The notes under the pieces were generated by a model. That model had not been told where the DNA came from. It searched no databases and saw nothing but the letters and a program-made list of their open reading frames with translations. The position numbers were made by a program, and so were the translations under genes. From Clostridia bacterium (GTDB lineage: Bacteria > Bacillota > Clostridia > Christensenellales > CAG-138), in contig JAUNBM010000012.1 of the NCBI GenBank assembly GCA_030527115.1, forward strand, positions 1 through 48,079: a stretch of 48,079 nt of DNA, written 5' to 3'. Numbering within the stretch: the first letter of the stretch is position 1; each line of letters begins with the position of its first letter. Below are positions 1-9,334 of this stretch, piece after piece.

Positions 1-3000
1 CATATTCACCGGATTATTAAGGCAGTACGCATAAGCATTGTGCCCCAACACTCCCTGCCCTGTTGAGAGGTAGACGTCGGCGGAGATGAACCTGCCTATC
101 GTGGGGTCATAATAGCGGGATTGCAAATAATACCAGCCCGTTTCCTCGTCATAGACATAACCTCTATAACGAAATGGCTGGTATGTTCCTAATGTAGTTG
201 TCAAGGTGCCCGTACATGAGAGCTGTTTGCCCCATGTATCATAGGTATATTCTACCACGGTTGCGCCGCTTACGTCAACGAGTTTTACGATATCCCCTTG
301 ACCGTTGCGGACATAGTAATACTCCGTCCCGTTATAGTTCACGGAAATGACGTTTCCACTGCTATCATATGAGAACTTTTGCGTTATCGTGCCCGTTGTC
401 ATCCCGATCAAGACCGAACCGTTGTAATAATAGTTGGTAACATTGTTGCCGACGGTCTTTCGCGTTCTCAACCCGTTTTCGTCATATGCGTAGGTTGTAG
501 TCATTCCGTCAACCGTGGACGAAGCGAGCTGTTTTCCCTCCCAGGTAAGTGTTGCGCCGAGATAAGATGTTGGGTTACCCATAGCGTCATATGAGAGGGT
601 TTTGGTATCGGTCAGCGTAAGCGTTACCGACGTTTCGTTGCTGACGGTATAGGTTTTGACTGCCGTCAGCTTATCGCCCCAGGAGGAATCGCCGTAGATG
701 TACTCGATTATCTGCGTAGGCAGAGTGGCGGTTCCACCGCTCTTTCCCTCGTCCTCGCTCTTGGGCGCGGGCGTGGGCGTTGGGTCGTCCATTATATCGC
801 TTGTGGGGCCGGGTACTACAGGCAATCCCGGGTTGGGAGGCGCAGGAGTAGCCACAGGCTTGTTCATTATTACCCAGATAGCGTACAGCGTTGTATCCTG
901 CGTTAAGGTTATAGTATCGCCGCAGTCGTATCGTGTTCCCGTTCCGTCAGATTCCGTGTTCCAATAGAGGAAGCTGTTGTTTGGCGCGGTGATTGTTGGA
1001 GCAGAAATACTTATCGTTACAGTTGTTCCGGCGGCCACCGTCACCGAGTTTGGCATATTGGAGATTATTCCGATTGTTGTGTTCGAGTTACTGTCATACG
1101 TTAACGTGACCGTTGACGGTTCAGGGGTTGGCGTCGGATTGGACGATTCGCTCCATTGCGCATACAGCGTTACGTTCGCGTTCAGGGTCAGGATATCGCC
1201 AGCCTCATAGTCATTTCCGTTCCCGTTCGCCAACGTGTTCCAGCATACGAAATCATAGCCTGTGCAGGTCGGTTCTTGCGCGGTTATCGTTATCGCGCTT
1301 CCCGAAGTTGCCGTTACCGAGGCAGGAAGTCCGCTTACGCTCCCGCCCTCCGGCGCGTTACCCGCATATGTGAGCGTATAGGTTTGGGGTATCGGCGTTG
1401 GGTCGGGCGGGTTTACTCCGCTGTAATCCCATTGCGCATACAGCGTCATATCGGACTGCGCGGTTGCCGTCTGCCCTGCCGCATAGCTCGTTCCGCTTCC
1501 GTTCGCCTTGGTGTTCCAGCCCAAAAACTCCGCGCCCATATAGGTGCTTGGCATCGGGTTCCCGGTCGGTAGCACCGTGAACGTCAGGCCTTCGCCCGTT
1601 ATCTGTACAGACGGGATATTGAACGCCGTGTCCCCCGTTTGAACGTTACCGGAATACGTTATATCCACCCTGCAAGCCCAGATAGCATACAGCGTCATAT
1701 CCTCCGGTACGTCCGTCGTGTCGCCCGGATAATACCATGTGCCCTGCGCGCTTGAACTCGTGTTCCAGCCCACGAAATAGTCGTAGCTGTTCGAGCTTGT
1801 CGGCGCGTTGGGTATCGTTATCTCCGCTTCGAACGGCACGTTTATATCCGCCGGGACATTGCTTATCGTTCCCATGTGCCCTATGCCCTTATTGAAGCTC
1901 ACCGTGGTACTCGCTTGCAAGATTACAATATCGCCCTCGGTATACGGGTAGATGAGCTTTTGAGTCAGATTGCCCCATGCGTCGTATTCGTACGCTATCG
2001 TCTTGTTGTTGGCGTTGCCCGCGCCGTAATGGATGTTCTCGCGCACGAGCTGGTTTGCCCCGTCGTACTCATATGAGTACTTTTCCGTTGCCGTGGCATA
2101 ATCAGTTTCGCCCCGCCAAATTTGGGTTATGTTGCCGTTAGCGTCGTAGCTGTAATTGTGCTTTTCGTCGCTCCCGTTTTTGTACGTCTTTAAAAGCGCG
2201 GTCTTTGAGCCTTCGTTGCCATCGTGATACGTCAGCAGGGTTGCGTAACTGCTCGTCAGCCCTATATTCCGGCTCGTGAGCCGCCCCATTACGTCATATG
2301 TATTCGTCACGACCCTTCCATTGTGGAGCGTGGCGCTTTTCGGGCGGTTGTCGCCGTCGTAGGTGTAGACCGTTTCCCATTCGCTTGTGCCGATTCCGCT
2401 CGTGAGCTTCGTCAGGTTGTTATTGTTGTCATACTCGTACTCGTAGGCGGCGACTATCAAGGTGTAGCTTATCTTGCCGCCCGTAACCGTAAAGCTCTTT
2501 TCCTGGCTCGCCATGCACCTTCCGGCATGGTCGTATTCGAAGAAGCTCGACCTTTGCGTCTTGTAGTTCCTTAGCTCGTAGAGATTGCCCTCGTTGTCGT
2601 AGATGAACCGATAGGTCAGCACGGACGACGACGAGGAATTCGCTTTTTGATAGATCTTGCTCGTTCTGTCCAGCTCGTCATATTCGTATTCGACCTTGAA
2701 TCCGTTGCCGTAGACTACCGAAGTGAGCCTGCCGTAGCTGTCGTAATTATTCGTGGCGAGCGTTACGCTCCCGACCTTCGTGGTCTTGTTCCGGCTCCAT
2801 GCGTCGTAGGTGAACTTGTAATCCGTTCGCCCTCGCGAGATCTCCGTGAGCTTCCCATATGTGTCATATGTGTACTCGACCTTGCCGGTATCTGTGCTTG
2901 TAAGGCTTGCAAGCCGCAACATACTCGTGGCGTTGCCGTAGGAGTAGGTGCTGACGTTGTTGTTGGCGTCGGTTACGGTGGTTTGGAGTCTTGTGTTGTT

Positions 3001-6000
3001 GTCATAATTGTAACTTACTTTGTTACCCCGCGCATCGGTGACGGCCGTCACGAGGGCGGAGGCCTGGGCATACTCCGTTTGAGCCGCGATGTAGTGCGTT
3101 GAGTTGCCTACCGTTGTTTCAGTTACCTGGCCCTTTTCGTTGTAAGTATAGCTCGTTACCACGTCTTCCGGCGAGGTTGAGGTCAGCAGGTTATGCTTGT
3201 TGTCGTAGGTATAGGTTGTGGTGTTGTTTCTGCCGTCGGTGACCGAGGTCAGGTTGTCGTCATCGTCATAGTCGAATATGTTTTTTTGATTTATCAGCGA
3301 GGTGTATTTTTCGAGATTCCCGCTTGCGTCATAGGTGTAACCTTGGGAAAACTCCTCGCGGTACAGCTGGAGTCCGTCGAAATAGGCGGTATTGCGCCCG
3401 TTGTAGAAGTTAATGGATATGCGGATCATCGAATACGCGCCTTCTGCAACCGCCGGGGCGCACCTGTATTGCCACATCGGCAGATCGGCGGAAAAGTATA
3501 TATACGCCGTGTTTATTGCCGGTTCGGAAGCGCTGGTAAGAAACTCCACCGTTATCCTCGCCCATTCGACGGCGTGCCCTGTTGTATCGGCGCTTCCTTT
3601 GCCCGCCGTTTTATCCGTCCACAGCCAGCCGCCAAAGGAATATACGTCGCCGTATTTTCCGCCCGGCGTATTTATAACCTGGCGTAAGCCCTTATCCGCA
3701 CCGGCACCGCCCTTTAAAACATAGGCGTAATCGTCCAGATCGGTCGGGTGCGTGGCGTTTATCGTGCTGTATGCCGCGTCGCTCAGGTTCACGCGGGTAT
3801 CGTTTGCCCCGTTGTTTATGAACTGATAGTAGGACAGAAATGCGTCCGAAAAATAATCCCAGCTGAAATCGCCGTTTTGAATCAAATTATACCTGCTGGG
3901 CGTTGCGCTCATCTCAAGTTGCATGGAGTCGGCGTACAGCTCGCCAACCGCGCCCGCATCCACGCCCACCTGAACGGTCAGATTTGAGGTGGTAGGCGTG
4001 AAAGTTAGCGTAAAACGCTCCCATTTCGTGCCGATTGCGCTCGACGTCGTTACAATGTCGGTATTTTCTGCAATCGTCGCGCCGTTGCCGTCCAAGACCC
4101 GCAAAAAGCCGGTGTTTATATTCCCTGTGAAATATCCCGAAAGCGTGTACGTCTTGTTCGCGGTCACCGTTACATCCTGCTTCACATACGCAGTCGCGGA
4201 GGAGCTTGTCGGCGCGAATCGCATACTCTTGCCTCCGCTTTGCCGATAGTTCGTGCTGTATGTCGCCGCCCCCGCGCCCAACTGCCAATGGAGAGCGGAG
4301 AACGCATCATAATTAAAGCCGCTGTTGCGAAGCAGATTGACGGTTGTCGACTGCATCTTCGATACCGCCGAAAGCTGGGTCGTCGTCTGCTCGGCGCTGT
4401 TATACGCCGCATATATCGCGTCGCCCTCGCTGTTTCTTACTCCCACGACCTGACCTGCGGTATCGAACTGATAGATGGTTTTACGAGCCAGGCTGTCGAT
4501 AACCGTGGTGATGTTTCGTCCGTATGTAAAGCTTAGCGACTGCCCTGAAGTCTCGCCCGCTTTTTCTTGCACCATTGAAACTTGATAAGGCGTGCTACCG
4601 TAATATTGGTAGTTGAGACTGTAGTTGTCGATGTTGACAGCTCTCGTCAAAAGATTGTTGGCGTATTCATATTGGCAACTCTTCCTATCTGCGTAGGTCA
4701 CTGCACATAAATTCCCGGGTTCCACATCATTATCGTTGTAACTGTAGCTCACATTCAGTCCGTTTGGAGCTTCAATACGTTTCAATCGTTCGTTGTTGTC
4801 GTACTCTAAAAGTATACTCTTAGCGCCTGTGGTGACGTCCTTCAATTGCTCGCTTATCAACGTTATGCGAAGGTCGGTTACCGCGCTGGTTGCGTAATCT
4901 ATAACCGTCTTGTTCCCATTTGCGTCTTCTATCCGTTTCAGCTTGCCCTGGATAATTGCGGCGGTATCCGCGTCGTTGTCGTGGTCTATCTGCGCGCAAT
5001 CGAAAACCAATTTGTTATCGCCCTTGTCCGTGATGGTTATACTTATGGGCGTAGTCGATTTATCAACAGTCAAGGTGCTGTTCTTGTCTAACTCGTTTAT
5101 GTATTCTGTCGTGCTGTTCCCGTCCTGTTTGTAGTAATGACGGGTACCATCGCCGTCAATCAGCTCGTAGTAAGTCGCCGTCTCGCTCCTGTTAGTGAGC
5201 GTAACCTCCTTTATCGACTGCGAATAGTTCAACCGCCAGCCCTTGCCGTACCCGATATCTATATCCTTGTCGTTGCTGTTATAGCTGTGGGATACCGTTA
5301 TGGGCAACACGCCGTTCACTATAGACGCATCCGTAAACGTCCAGTTTAGACCGCCTGTATAATCGTTTATTGAGCCGGTTCCCGCCCGCCCCGCGCTTTG
5401 GCTGTGATACGACCACCGCCCCTCCAAACCTGTAGCGCTTACGTATATGAGGCTCAAATAAGGATGGCCCGAATACGTCGAGTTGTATTCGCGGGAACGG
5501 AAATATGCGTATTCCGAATCGTTATGCGATTTCAACATCACACCGCAATTGGGTTCATCACCGGATATCCACTCCCGCGCAAGCATCGTTATGTCCCATG
5601 ACGACCATGTATTAACCACTCCTCCACAGGCGAACCCCTCGATTCGCGCAGAATCATACGCATCATACATTGCACAGGTTATGGTATCCTCCTCCCACGG
5701 TGTGTTAACCCTATACAGATCTATCGGCACGTTCGTATCATATGTCGCGGGCTGAGGAGCATATAAATATCGGCTCAGGTTTAATGAGGCTTCCACCAAT
5801 ATGCTATCTGCCGGCAACATATCCGTCGTAATGTTAAATTTAATGAAGCTACGATATGCTGACGAAGAACCTACTGCAAGGCTGTCCCTGTTCCGTTCGA
5901 CAACCCCCTCGCTCGGTTTGCTTATATATGCATCCTGCGCGCCGCCCACAAAAGGAATATGAATATCCGGGTCAATAACCACCGGATACGCGCAGTCGTC

Positions 6001-6930
6001 GCTCGTAAGCCAGTCCATGTCCGGCTCGATTATGTAGCTGTATGTGCCGCTGGGTTCACCGTCCTTATTTGTACTGCTCTTGGTTGAAAGCGAAACGTCA
6101 AAGTCCGCGCTGTGACGGCCGTTCGCATCGTCCATAACGGGACTGCCGAGCTTCAATACCTCTTCACCCTTGCCGTCCACAAAGGAGATGCTTCCATCCG
6201 TGTTCTGCACGGGCGCCATCCCTTCGCTCTTTAGCTCTAAAGTATATGCAACCTTCTTCGTTGGCTTTGAACTCAGCGTTATGTATTCCGACAGCGTATA
6301 GGAGGTCAGAACGTATCTTATACTTATTCCCTTGCTTGCGTCCTCATATAGAATCTCAGAGCTTAGTTCCTCGGGAAACCGTAGTTGCATATCCTTTTCT
6401 TCATCGCTGAGTGATACGCGCGAACCCGACGATGAATTGGAAACGATACTTGCAGCTACGTTTTCTATCCCCAGAAAGCTCCAGCTTAACGATTTTCCAT
6501 CCAGTTCATATTTAACCAGCTCGCCCGAATTGAGCGCCGTTGCAAACTGCACCCCGACTCCGCTTGAATTGTTTCGGTATCCAACAACATTCCCCTTTTC
6601 GTCCGTCACGGGAACGAGACTGTTATCTATATCAACCCACTCGTTGTTCTTTTCGTAATGTACCGGATACGGATAAAGTACGGTTTCATATGCGCCGTCC
6701 GCCCGCCGAAACGTCTTGCTGTTCGCCGTCCGTTCTTTTTCCACCTCCCCTACCAGAGGACTGTATACTAACTCGGAGGTCTTGGAAAAGTCATTTATGT
6801 CGGTATACTCTTCAACGATTCTCTCCTGTTCCGCTTCCAACGCCATGACCTTTGCCGGAACCGCAAGATAGTACACGAATACCGTTACAATCGCCAGCAG
6901 TATGCTGAATCCCCTCGTCGCATTCTTCAT
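1..6930 (-). CDS. Giant secreted RHS/YD-repeat protein (3' end beyond window)
   Basis: Reading leftward from ATG at 6930 (GGGGG ribosome site just upstream), the frame stays open for 2310 codons to base 1, so the C-terminus is missing. The N-terminus is a signal peptide (about residues 1-30, cut near KVMA/LEAE). In order I see: an N-terminal region with a DNRLRE-type module (about 330-500, DAYISK...); YD repeats (about 640-840); two jelly-roll carbohydrate-binding-like domains (about 862-1185; NSGFNYDAF, NGDFSWDYF); more YD repeats (about 1185-1670, e.g. YDAWGNLTQ); four InlB/Listeria-Bacteroides-type repeats (about 1675-2017, each ending TLYAIW or TLYAQW) joined by Pro/Thr linkers; then the RHS core (YYLQSRYYDPTIGRFISAD, about 2275). 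The family forms a secreted shell that often carries a variable toxin or effector tip. The tip lies outside the window, so its function is unknown. Two ECF-type promoters lie upstream. Confidence 0.93.
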   Translation of the reverse strand, partial: MKNATRGFSILLAIVTVFVYYLAVPAKVMALEAEQERIVEEYTDINDFSKTSELVYSPLVGEVEKERTANSKTFRRADGAYETVLYPYPVHYEKNNEWVDIDNSLVPVTDEKGNVVGYRNNSSGVGVQFATALNSGELVKYELDGKSLSWSFLGIENVAASIVSNSSSGSRVSLSDEEKDMQLRFPEELSSEILYEDASKGISIRYVLTSYTLSEYITLSSKPTKKVAYTLELKSEGMAPVQNTDGSISFVDGKGEEVLKLGSPVMDDANGRHSADFDVSLSTKSSTNKDGEPSGTYSYIIEPDMDWLTSDDCAYPVVIDPDIHIPFVGGAQDAYISKPSEGVVERNRDSLAVGSSSAYRSFIKFNITTDMLPADSILVEASLNLSRYLYAPQPATYDTNVPIDLYRVNTPWEEDTITCAMYDAYDSARIEGFACGGVVNTWSSWDITMLAREWISGDEPNCGVMLKSHNDSEYAYFRSREYNSTYSGHPYLSLIYVSATGLEGRWSYHSQSAGRAGTGSINDYTGGLNWTFTDASIVNGVLPITVSHSYNSNDKDIDIGYGKGWRLNYSQSIKEVTLTNRSETATYYELIDGDGTRHYYKQDGNSTTEYINELDKNSTLTVDKSTTPISITITDKGDNKLVFDCAQIDHDNDADTAAIIQGKLKRIEDANGNKTVIDYATSAVTDLRITLISEQLKDVTTGAKSILLEYDNNERLKRIEAPNGLNVSYSYNDNDVEPGNLCAVTYADRKSCQYEYANNLLTRAVNIDNYSLNYQYYGSTPYQVSMVQEKAGETSGQSLSFTYGRNITTVIDSLARKTIYQFDTAGQVVGVRNSEGDAIYAAYNSAEQTTTQLSAVSKMQSTTVNLLRNSGFNYDAFSALHWQLGAGAATYSTNYRQSGGKSMRFAPTSSSATAYVKQDVTVTANKTYTLSGYFTGNINTGFLRVLDGNGATIAENTDIVTTSSAIGTKWERFTLTFTPTTSNLTVQVGVDAGAVGELYADSMQLEMSATPSRYNLIQNGDFSWDYFSDAFLSYYQFINNGANDTRVNLSDAAYSTINATHPTDLDDYAYVLKGGAGADKGLRQVINTPGGKYGDVYSFGGWLWTDKTAGKGSADTTGHAVEWARITVEFLTSASEPAINTAYIYFSADLPMWQYRCAPAVAEGAYSMIRISINFYNGRNTAYFDGLQLYREEFSQGYTYDASGNLEKYTSLINQKNIFDYDDDDNLTSVTDGRNNTTTYTYDNKHNLLTSTSPEDVVTSYTYNEKGQVTETTVGNSTHYIAAQTEYAQASALVTAVTDARGNKVSYNYDNNTRLQTTVTDANNNVSTYSYGNATSMLRLASLTSTDTGKVEYTYDTYGKLTEISRGRTDYKFTYDAWSRNKTTKVGSVTLATNNYDSYGRLTSVVYGNGFKVEYEYDELDRTSKIYQKANSSSSSVLTYRFIYDNEGNLYELRNYKTQRSSFFEYDHAGRCMASQEKSFTVTGGKISYTLIVAAYEYEYDNNNNLTKLTSGIGTSEWETVYTYDGDNRPKSATLHNGRVVTNTYDVMGRLTSRNIGLTSSYATLLTYHDGNEGSKTALLKTYKNGSDEKHNYSYDANGNITQIWRGETDYATATEKYSYEYDGANQLVRENIHYGAGNANNKTIAYEYDAWGNLTQKLIYPYTEGDIVILQASTTVSFNKGIGHMGTISNVPADINVPFEAEITIPNAPTSSNSYDYFVGWNTSSSAQGTWYYPGDTTDVPEDMTLYAIWACRVDITYSGNVQTGDTAFNIPSVQITGEGLTFTVLPTGNPMPSTYMGAEFLGWNTKANGSGTSYAAGQTATAQSDMTLYAQWDYSGVNPPDPTPIPQTYTLTYAGNAPEGGSVSGLPASVTATSGSAITITAQEPTCTGYDFVCWNTLANGNGNDYEAGDILTLNANVTLYAQWSESSNPTPTPEPSTVTLTYDSNSNTTIGIISNMPNSVTVAAGTTVTISISAPTITAPNNSFLYWNTESDGTGTRYDCGDTITLTQDTTLYAIWVIMNKPVATPAPPNPGLPVVPGPTSDIMDDPTPTPAPKSEDEGKSGGTATLPTQIIEYIYGDSSWGDKLTAVKTYTVSNETSVTLTLTDTKTLSYDAMGNPTSYLGATLTWEGKQLASSTVDGMTTTYAYDENGLRTRKTVGNNVTNYYYNGSVLIGMTTGTITQKFSYDSSGNVISVNYNGTEYYYVRNGQGDIVKLVDVSGATVVEYTYDTWGKQLSCTGTLTTTLGTYQPFRYRGYVYDEETGWYYLQSRYYDPTIGRFISADVYLSTGQGVLGHNAYAYCLNNPVNM

Positions 6931-6981
6931 ATTCTCGTCCCCCTCTCTTACTTCTATTATTCCCTTTTAATCCGTCCCTTT

Positions 6982-7012
6982 ACTATATAGACAATTTTCG
7001 AACGTGTTTGCA
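6982..7012 (-). promoter_or_regulatory. Proximal ECF-type promoter of the RHS gene
   Basis: On the minus strand the -10 region reads TTGTCTATATAGTAA, almost the same as the sigma-gene promoter near 9226. The -35 side differs from the other three sites (TGCAAAC at 7012-7006 is the best candidate), so this is the weakest member by -35. It lies about 50 nt before the RHS start codon. Confidence 0.45.
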
Positions 7013-7063
7013 GACGAAAAATAATAATATATTTTTTGGGTTTTCTTTCGAACCCGTTTTTTG

Positions 7064-7085
7064 CCGCTTTGAGCGGAAGTTTTTT
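7064..7085 (+). terminator. Plus-oriented intrinsic terminator-like hairpin
   Basis: CCGCT-ttg-AGCGG is followed by AAG and six T. A second hairpin (GGGTT...AACCC then T6) sits just before it at about 7038-7062. No plus-strand gene ends here. They may block antisense transcription into or out of the RHS leader. Confidence 0.4.
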
Positions 7086-7207
7086 AGGTGATTTCCCGCT
7101 TACTGCAAGGCTCTTTTTATAAACTGTCCAATGGTATCACCCCTTTCAGCTTACTTGGTCGATTGTCAGAAGCCAACCCTTTTTGACTCCTGACGTCGAC
7201 CTTTACT

Positions 7208-7238
7208 TATATGACACCCCAGCTATGAAAAAATTCCC
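7208..7238 (-). promoter_or_regulatory. Distal ECF-type promoter of the RHS gene
   Basis: On the minus strand GGGAATTTTTT is followed by GGGGTGTCATATAAGTAA. From GGGAA to GTGTC is 26 nt, the same as at the sites starting at 7277 (plus) and 9258 (minus). This matches the usual ECF layout of a GAA-plus-T-tract -35 and a GTC-type -10. Confidence 0.6.
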
Positions 7239-7276
7239 ACTAAAAAATAATATATTTTATTTTTTTCAAAAGAGAA

Positions 7277-7308
7277 GGGAAAAAAGTGCAGGTTGAGGTG
7301 TCTATATA
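7277..7308 (+). promoter_or_regulatory. ECF-type promoter of the small secreted protein gene
   Basis: GGGAAAAAA is followed, with 26 nt in total, by GTGTCTATATAATAG. It is about 44 nt before the start codon at 7352. The spacing equals that of the sigma-gene and distal RHS sites. Confidence 0.6.
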
Positions 7309-7351
7309 ATAGCGGGGCAACCTGTAAAGAAAAAATTGGGAGGTATTTGAA

Positions 7352-7741
7352 ATGAAAAAGAAGTTTTTTTGTGTGGCGCTCACTCTAGTTATCTGCATGA
7401 CGGTTTTTTCTCCGACATTTGCCGCAGAGACAAAGCAGGCATTAGGAAAGTGCTTTTTCTCGTCGTCAGGACGCAATGTGACATTTAGCGGTTACTCATC
7501 TTCAATAAAAATAGAGGATGTTATCAGTGTCAGAGTCACGTTATGGGAAAAAAGAGACTCAACATGGTACGCAATTGATGGAGCATATGAAAGATTGGAG
7601 AAGGCTAAATTTGTATCCGCAGGCGATTCAATGACTGTTGATGGCGGACATTACTATAAAGTAACCGCAACGCATTACTCCAAGCTAAACGGAGTTTCTT
7701 ATTCGATAAAGACCGAAACTGCATCAAAATGGATTGGTTAA
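7352..7741 (+). CDS. Small secreted protein of unknown function (129 aa)
   Basis: A clear signal peptide (MKKKFFCVALTLVICMTVF, cleavage near TFA/AE) is followed by about 105 residues rich in Ser, Thr and Val with alternating hydrophobics (VISVRVTLWEKRDSTWY). This suggests a small beta-sandwich. Start chosen for GGGAGG 8 nt upstream. It resembles small secreted Clostridia proteins of the DUF6147 type, but I am not sure of that. It is preceded by an ECF-type promoter shared with the sigma gene and the RHS gene, so it is probably a target of the neighbouring sigma factor. It converges on the anti-sigma gene and shares a hairpin with it. Base composition is more AT-rich than the housekeeping genes to the right. 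Confidence 0.8.
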   Translation: MKKKFFCVALTLVICMTVFSPTFAAETKQALGKCFFSSSGRNVTFSGYSSSIKIEDVISVRVTLWEKRDSTWYAIDGAYERLEKAKFVSAGDSMTVDGGHYYKVTATHYSKLNGVSYSIKTETASKWIG

Positions 7742-7751
7742 TGCCCACGCC

Positions 7752-7787
7752 CCCAATGCGGTGCGCGAGATGGCGCACTGCATTGGG
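7752..7787. terminator. Hairpin between convergent genes, probable bidirectional terminator
   Basis: Fifteen-base arms (7752-7766 and 7773-7787), one mismatch, GAGATG loop. It lies between the stop of the secreted protein gene and the stop of the anti-sigma gene. Neither side has a long T run, so termination efficiency is uncertain. Confidence 0.5.
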
Positions 7788-7799
7788 TTCAAATATAGA

Positions 7800-8630
7800 C
7801 TATTCCGATTCCCGAAGTGACAATGCAACTTCTTGCAATTCTTCTAAAGAAAGCTCAACGCTGCTTATATTGATGATAATACCCCTTTCGTATGCTTCCA
7901 TATAGACCGTTCCGTCCTTCATTTGACCTATATAGCCGTCGAGTCCGTTTGAAAGCGTTATCGAATTTAATTCTTCTTCGGTTGAGCTTATCGAGCTTGC
8001 CCATAGTGCATCGTTGTATAGAGTATAGGTGATAAAGTATAATCTTCCATTGTCAAAGGAGTATTCAGCCACAACGACAAGAGAGCTTTCATTCATCATG
8101 TAGGAAGCAATGCTTACAGGTTCACTGCCCTCGTCGGGAACGAGCAGGGTGCGGTTAGTAATCTCTGCAACCTCCTCCAACGAACTGAATTTTTCGGGCA
8201 GATTATCAAAGTCAATCGGCTGCAGCTCGCTTGCGGGCTCAACGTTATGGGCATGGAGGTTTCCTTCCAGCAGCTGCACGATGACCGAATATATTGCTTT
8301 CGCCCAAGTGTTACCTATCGGGGTAAACGCAAAGAACGCAGTAATGAGTATCAGCACGACAAAGGTAATGACAAGCCTTTTAAGCCCACGCGAAGGAACG
8401 AAATTGCTTCGGTTTCCTTTTTTGGCAACAGCAGAAGATGGCATTTGGGGCATATTCAGTTCGGCTCGAACCTTGTTTAATACATCCCTCCCATTAGGAA
8501 TCACATGTCCCTGCAACAGCTTTTCGGCTTCGCGACAGGTCAAGCGATGCGCTTTGACATCGAAGTACGGATGATCCAACGCTATTTTTTTCATTCGGTG
8601 CCATTCAATTCTCTTTTTAATCATGTTCAT
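7800..8630 (-). CDS. Putative membrane anti-sigma factor (276 aa)
   Basis: One membrane segment (about residues 85-105, LVITFVVLILITAFFAF) separates a basic cytoplasmic N-terminus of about 80 residues from an outside domain of about 170. The outside part resembles DUF4367-like domains (…LPEKFSSLEEV… then beta-rich sequence with SIASYMMNESSLVVVAEY). I see no HxxxCxxC zinc anti-sigma motif. The role is inferred from position: it starts 12 nt after the sigma gene stop, with its own AAGGTGAGG ribosome site, and has the usual topology of an anti-sigma that holds its sigma at the membrane until a surface signal arrives. Alternative: a membrane sensor of other type co-transcribed with the sigma gene. 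Confidence 0.72.
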   Translation of the reverse strand: MNMIKKRIEWHRMKKIALDHPYFDVKAHRLTCREAEKLLQGHVIPNGRDVLNKVRAELNMPQMPSSAVAKKGNRSNFVPSRGLKRLVITFVVLILITAFFAFTPIGNTWAKAIYSVIVQLLEGNLHAHNVEPASELQPIDFDNLPEKFSSLEEVAEITNRTLLVPDEGSEPVSIASYMMNESSLVVVAEYSFDNGRLYFITYTLYNDALWASSISSTEEELNSITLSNGLDGYIGQMKDGTVYMEAYERGIIINISSVELSLEELQEVALSLRESE

Positions 8631-8642
8631 ATTATCCTCACC

Positions 8643-9164
8643 TTACAACAGCGAAAGAACATTGATGTGGCGGAGTGTGCTCGGCGATTGCTTTGCAAGA
8701 GTGTCCCTCATGCGCGCAAAAATTCGATACACAGCTTTTGGATGTATATCCAGCATCTTCGCAATGGCTGTAACAGGAACATCGTCCAAATAATGCGCTA
8801 TAAAAGCTTTTCTCATTTCAACGGGATACTTCTGCAAATAATCTTCTATCAAAGCCACCCATTCCACATAGTCATATTCGGCTTCAACCTCCGAGTGCTC
8901 ACACAGCTCTGACATCAATGCAGGATCCTGATATATCATGCGCGAGTGCTTTCGAATGTAGTTTAGCGCCGATCTGCGGATGCACTGTGCAAGATATGCG
9001 CCGCAATTGCGCACATCCGAAAGATCATCCTGCTTCTTCAGTATGACTACCGCAACATCGTGCAAAACATCCTGCGCCGCATCGAAATCCTTTAATGTCA
9101 TCACTGCCAACTTCAAGAGTTCTTGATAGTTCCTTTCGTAGTATTCCACGATGGTTTCGCTCAC
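8643..9164 (-). CDS. ECF-family RNA polymerase sigma factor (173 aa)
   Basis: Region 2 (about residues 10-70, with FDAAQDVLHDVAVVILKK) and region 4 (about 105-160, helix-turn-helix VPVTAIAKMLDIHPKAVYRI) are recognisable, with nothing between but a short linker, as in ECF (group 4) sigma factors. I place the start at GTG 9164 because GGAGG ends 5 nt upstream. A TTG at 9176 in the same frame overlaps that ribosome site. The gene has an ECF-type promoter about 60 nt upstream that recurs before the secreted protein and RHS genes, so it is likely autoregulated and drives those surface genes. Confidence 0.88.
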   Translation of the reverse strand: MSETIVEYYERNYQELLKLAVMTLKDFDAAQDVLHDVAVVILKKQDDLSDVRNCGAYLAQCIRRSALNYIRKHSRMIYQDPALMSELCEHSEVEAEYDYVEWVALIEDYLQKYPVEMRKAFIAHYLDDVPVTAIAKMLDIHPKAVYRIFARMRDTLAKQSPSTLRHINVLSLL

Positions 9165-9225
9165 TACAACCTCCAAATAATCGCTTTATAATCCCCGGCT
9201 GCCGTAAGTCAAAAATATCCTGTTA

Positions 9226-9258
9226 CTATATAGACACCCCGGCAGCTAAAAATTTCTC
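9226..9258 (-). promoter_or_regulatory. ECF-type promoter of the sigma factor gene (autoregulation)
   Basis: On the minus strand GAGAAATTTTT then GGGGTGTCTATATAGTAA, 26 nt from GAGAA to GTGTC. The same layout stands at 7238 (minus) and 7277 (plus). Confidence 0.65.
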
Positions 9259-9334
9259 TCTTTTTTTGAAAAATCTTCTATTTTTTCTCAGTATAAACAA
9301 GAGCAAGGATTTTGTCAAAATAAAACCATTAAAA

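Larger units (their letters stand above)
6931..7351. other. AT-rich intergenic control region between RHS gene and small secreted gene
   Basis: This 421-base gap has no convincing gene. It holds three matches to the ECF promoter motif (two minus-strand towards the RHS gene, one plus-strand towards the secreted protein). It also holds two plus-oriented hairpins followed by T runs (about 7038-7062 and 7064-7085). A transcript from the distal RHS promoter would have a leader of roughly 270 nt. That leader contains GC-rich inverted repeats but no riboswitch I recognise. Confidence 0.6.

Noticed and set aside
379..6848. Many plus-strand open frames of 60-160 codons
   Set aside because: They are shadows of the 2310-codon minus-strand RHS frame. 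They lack ribosome sites and protein-like composition.
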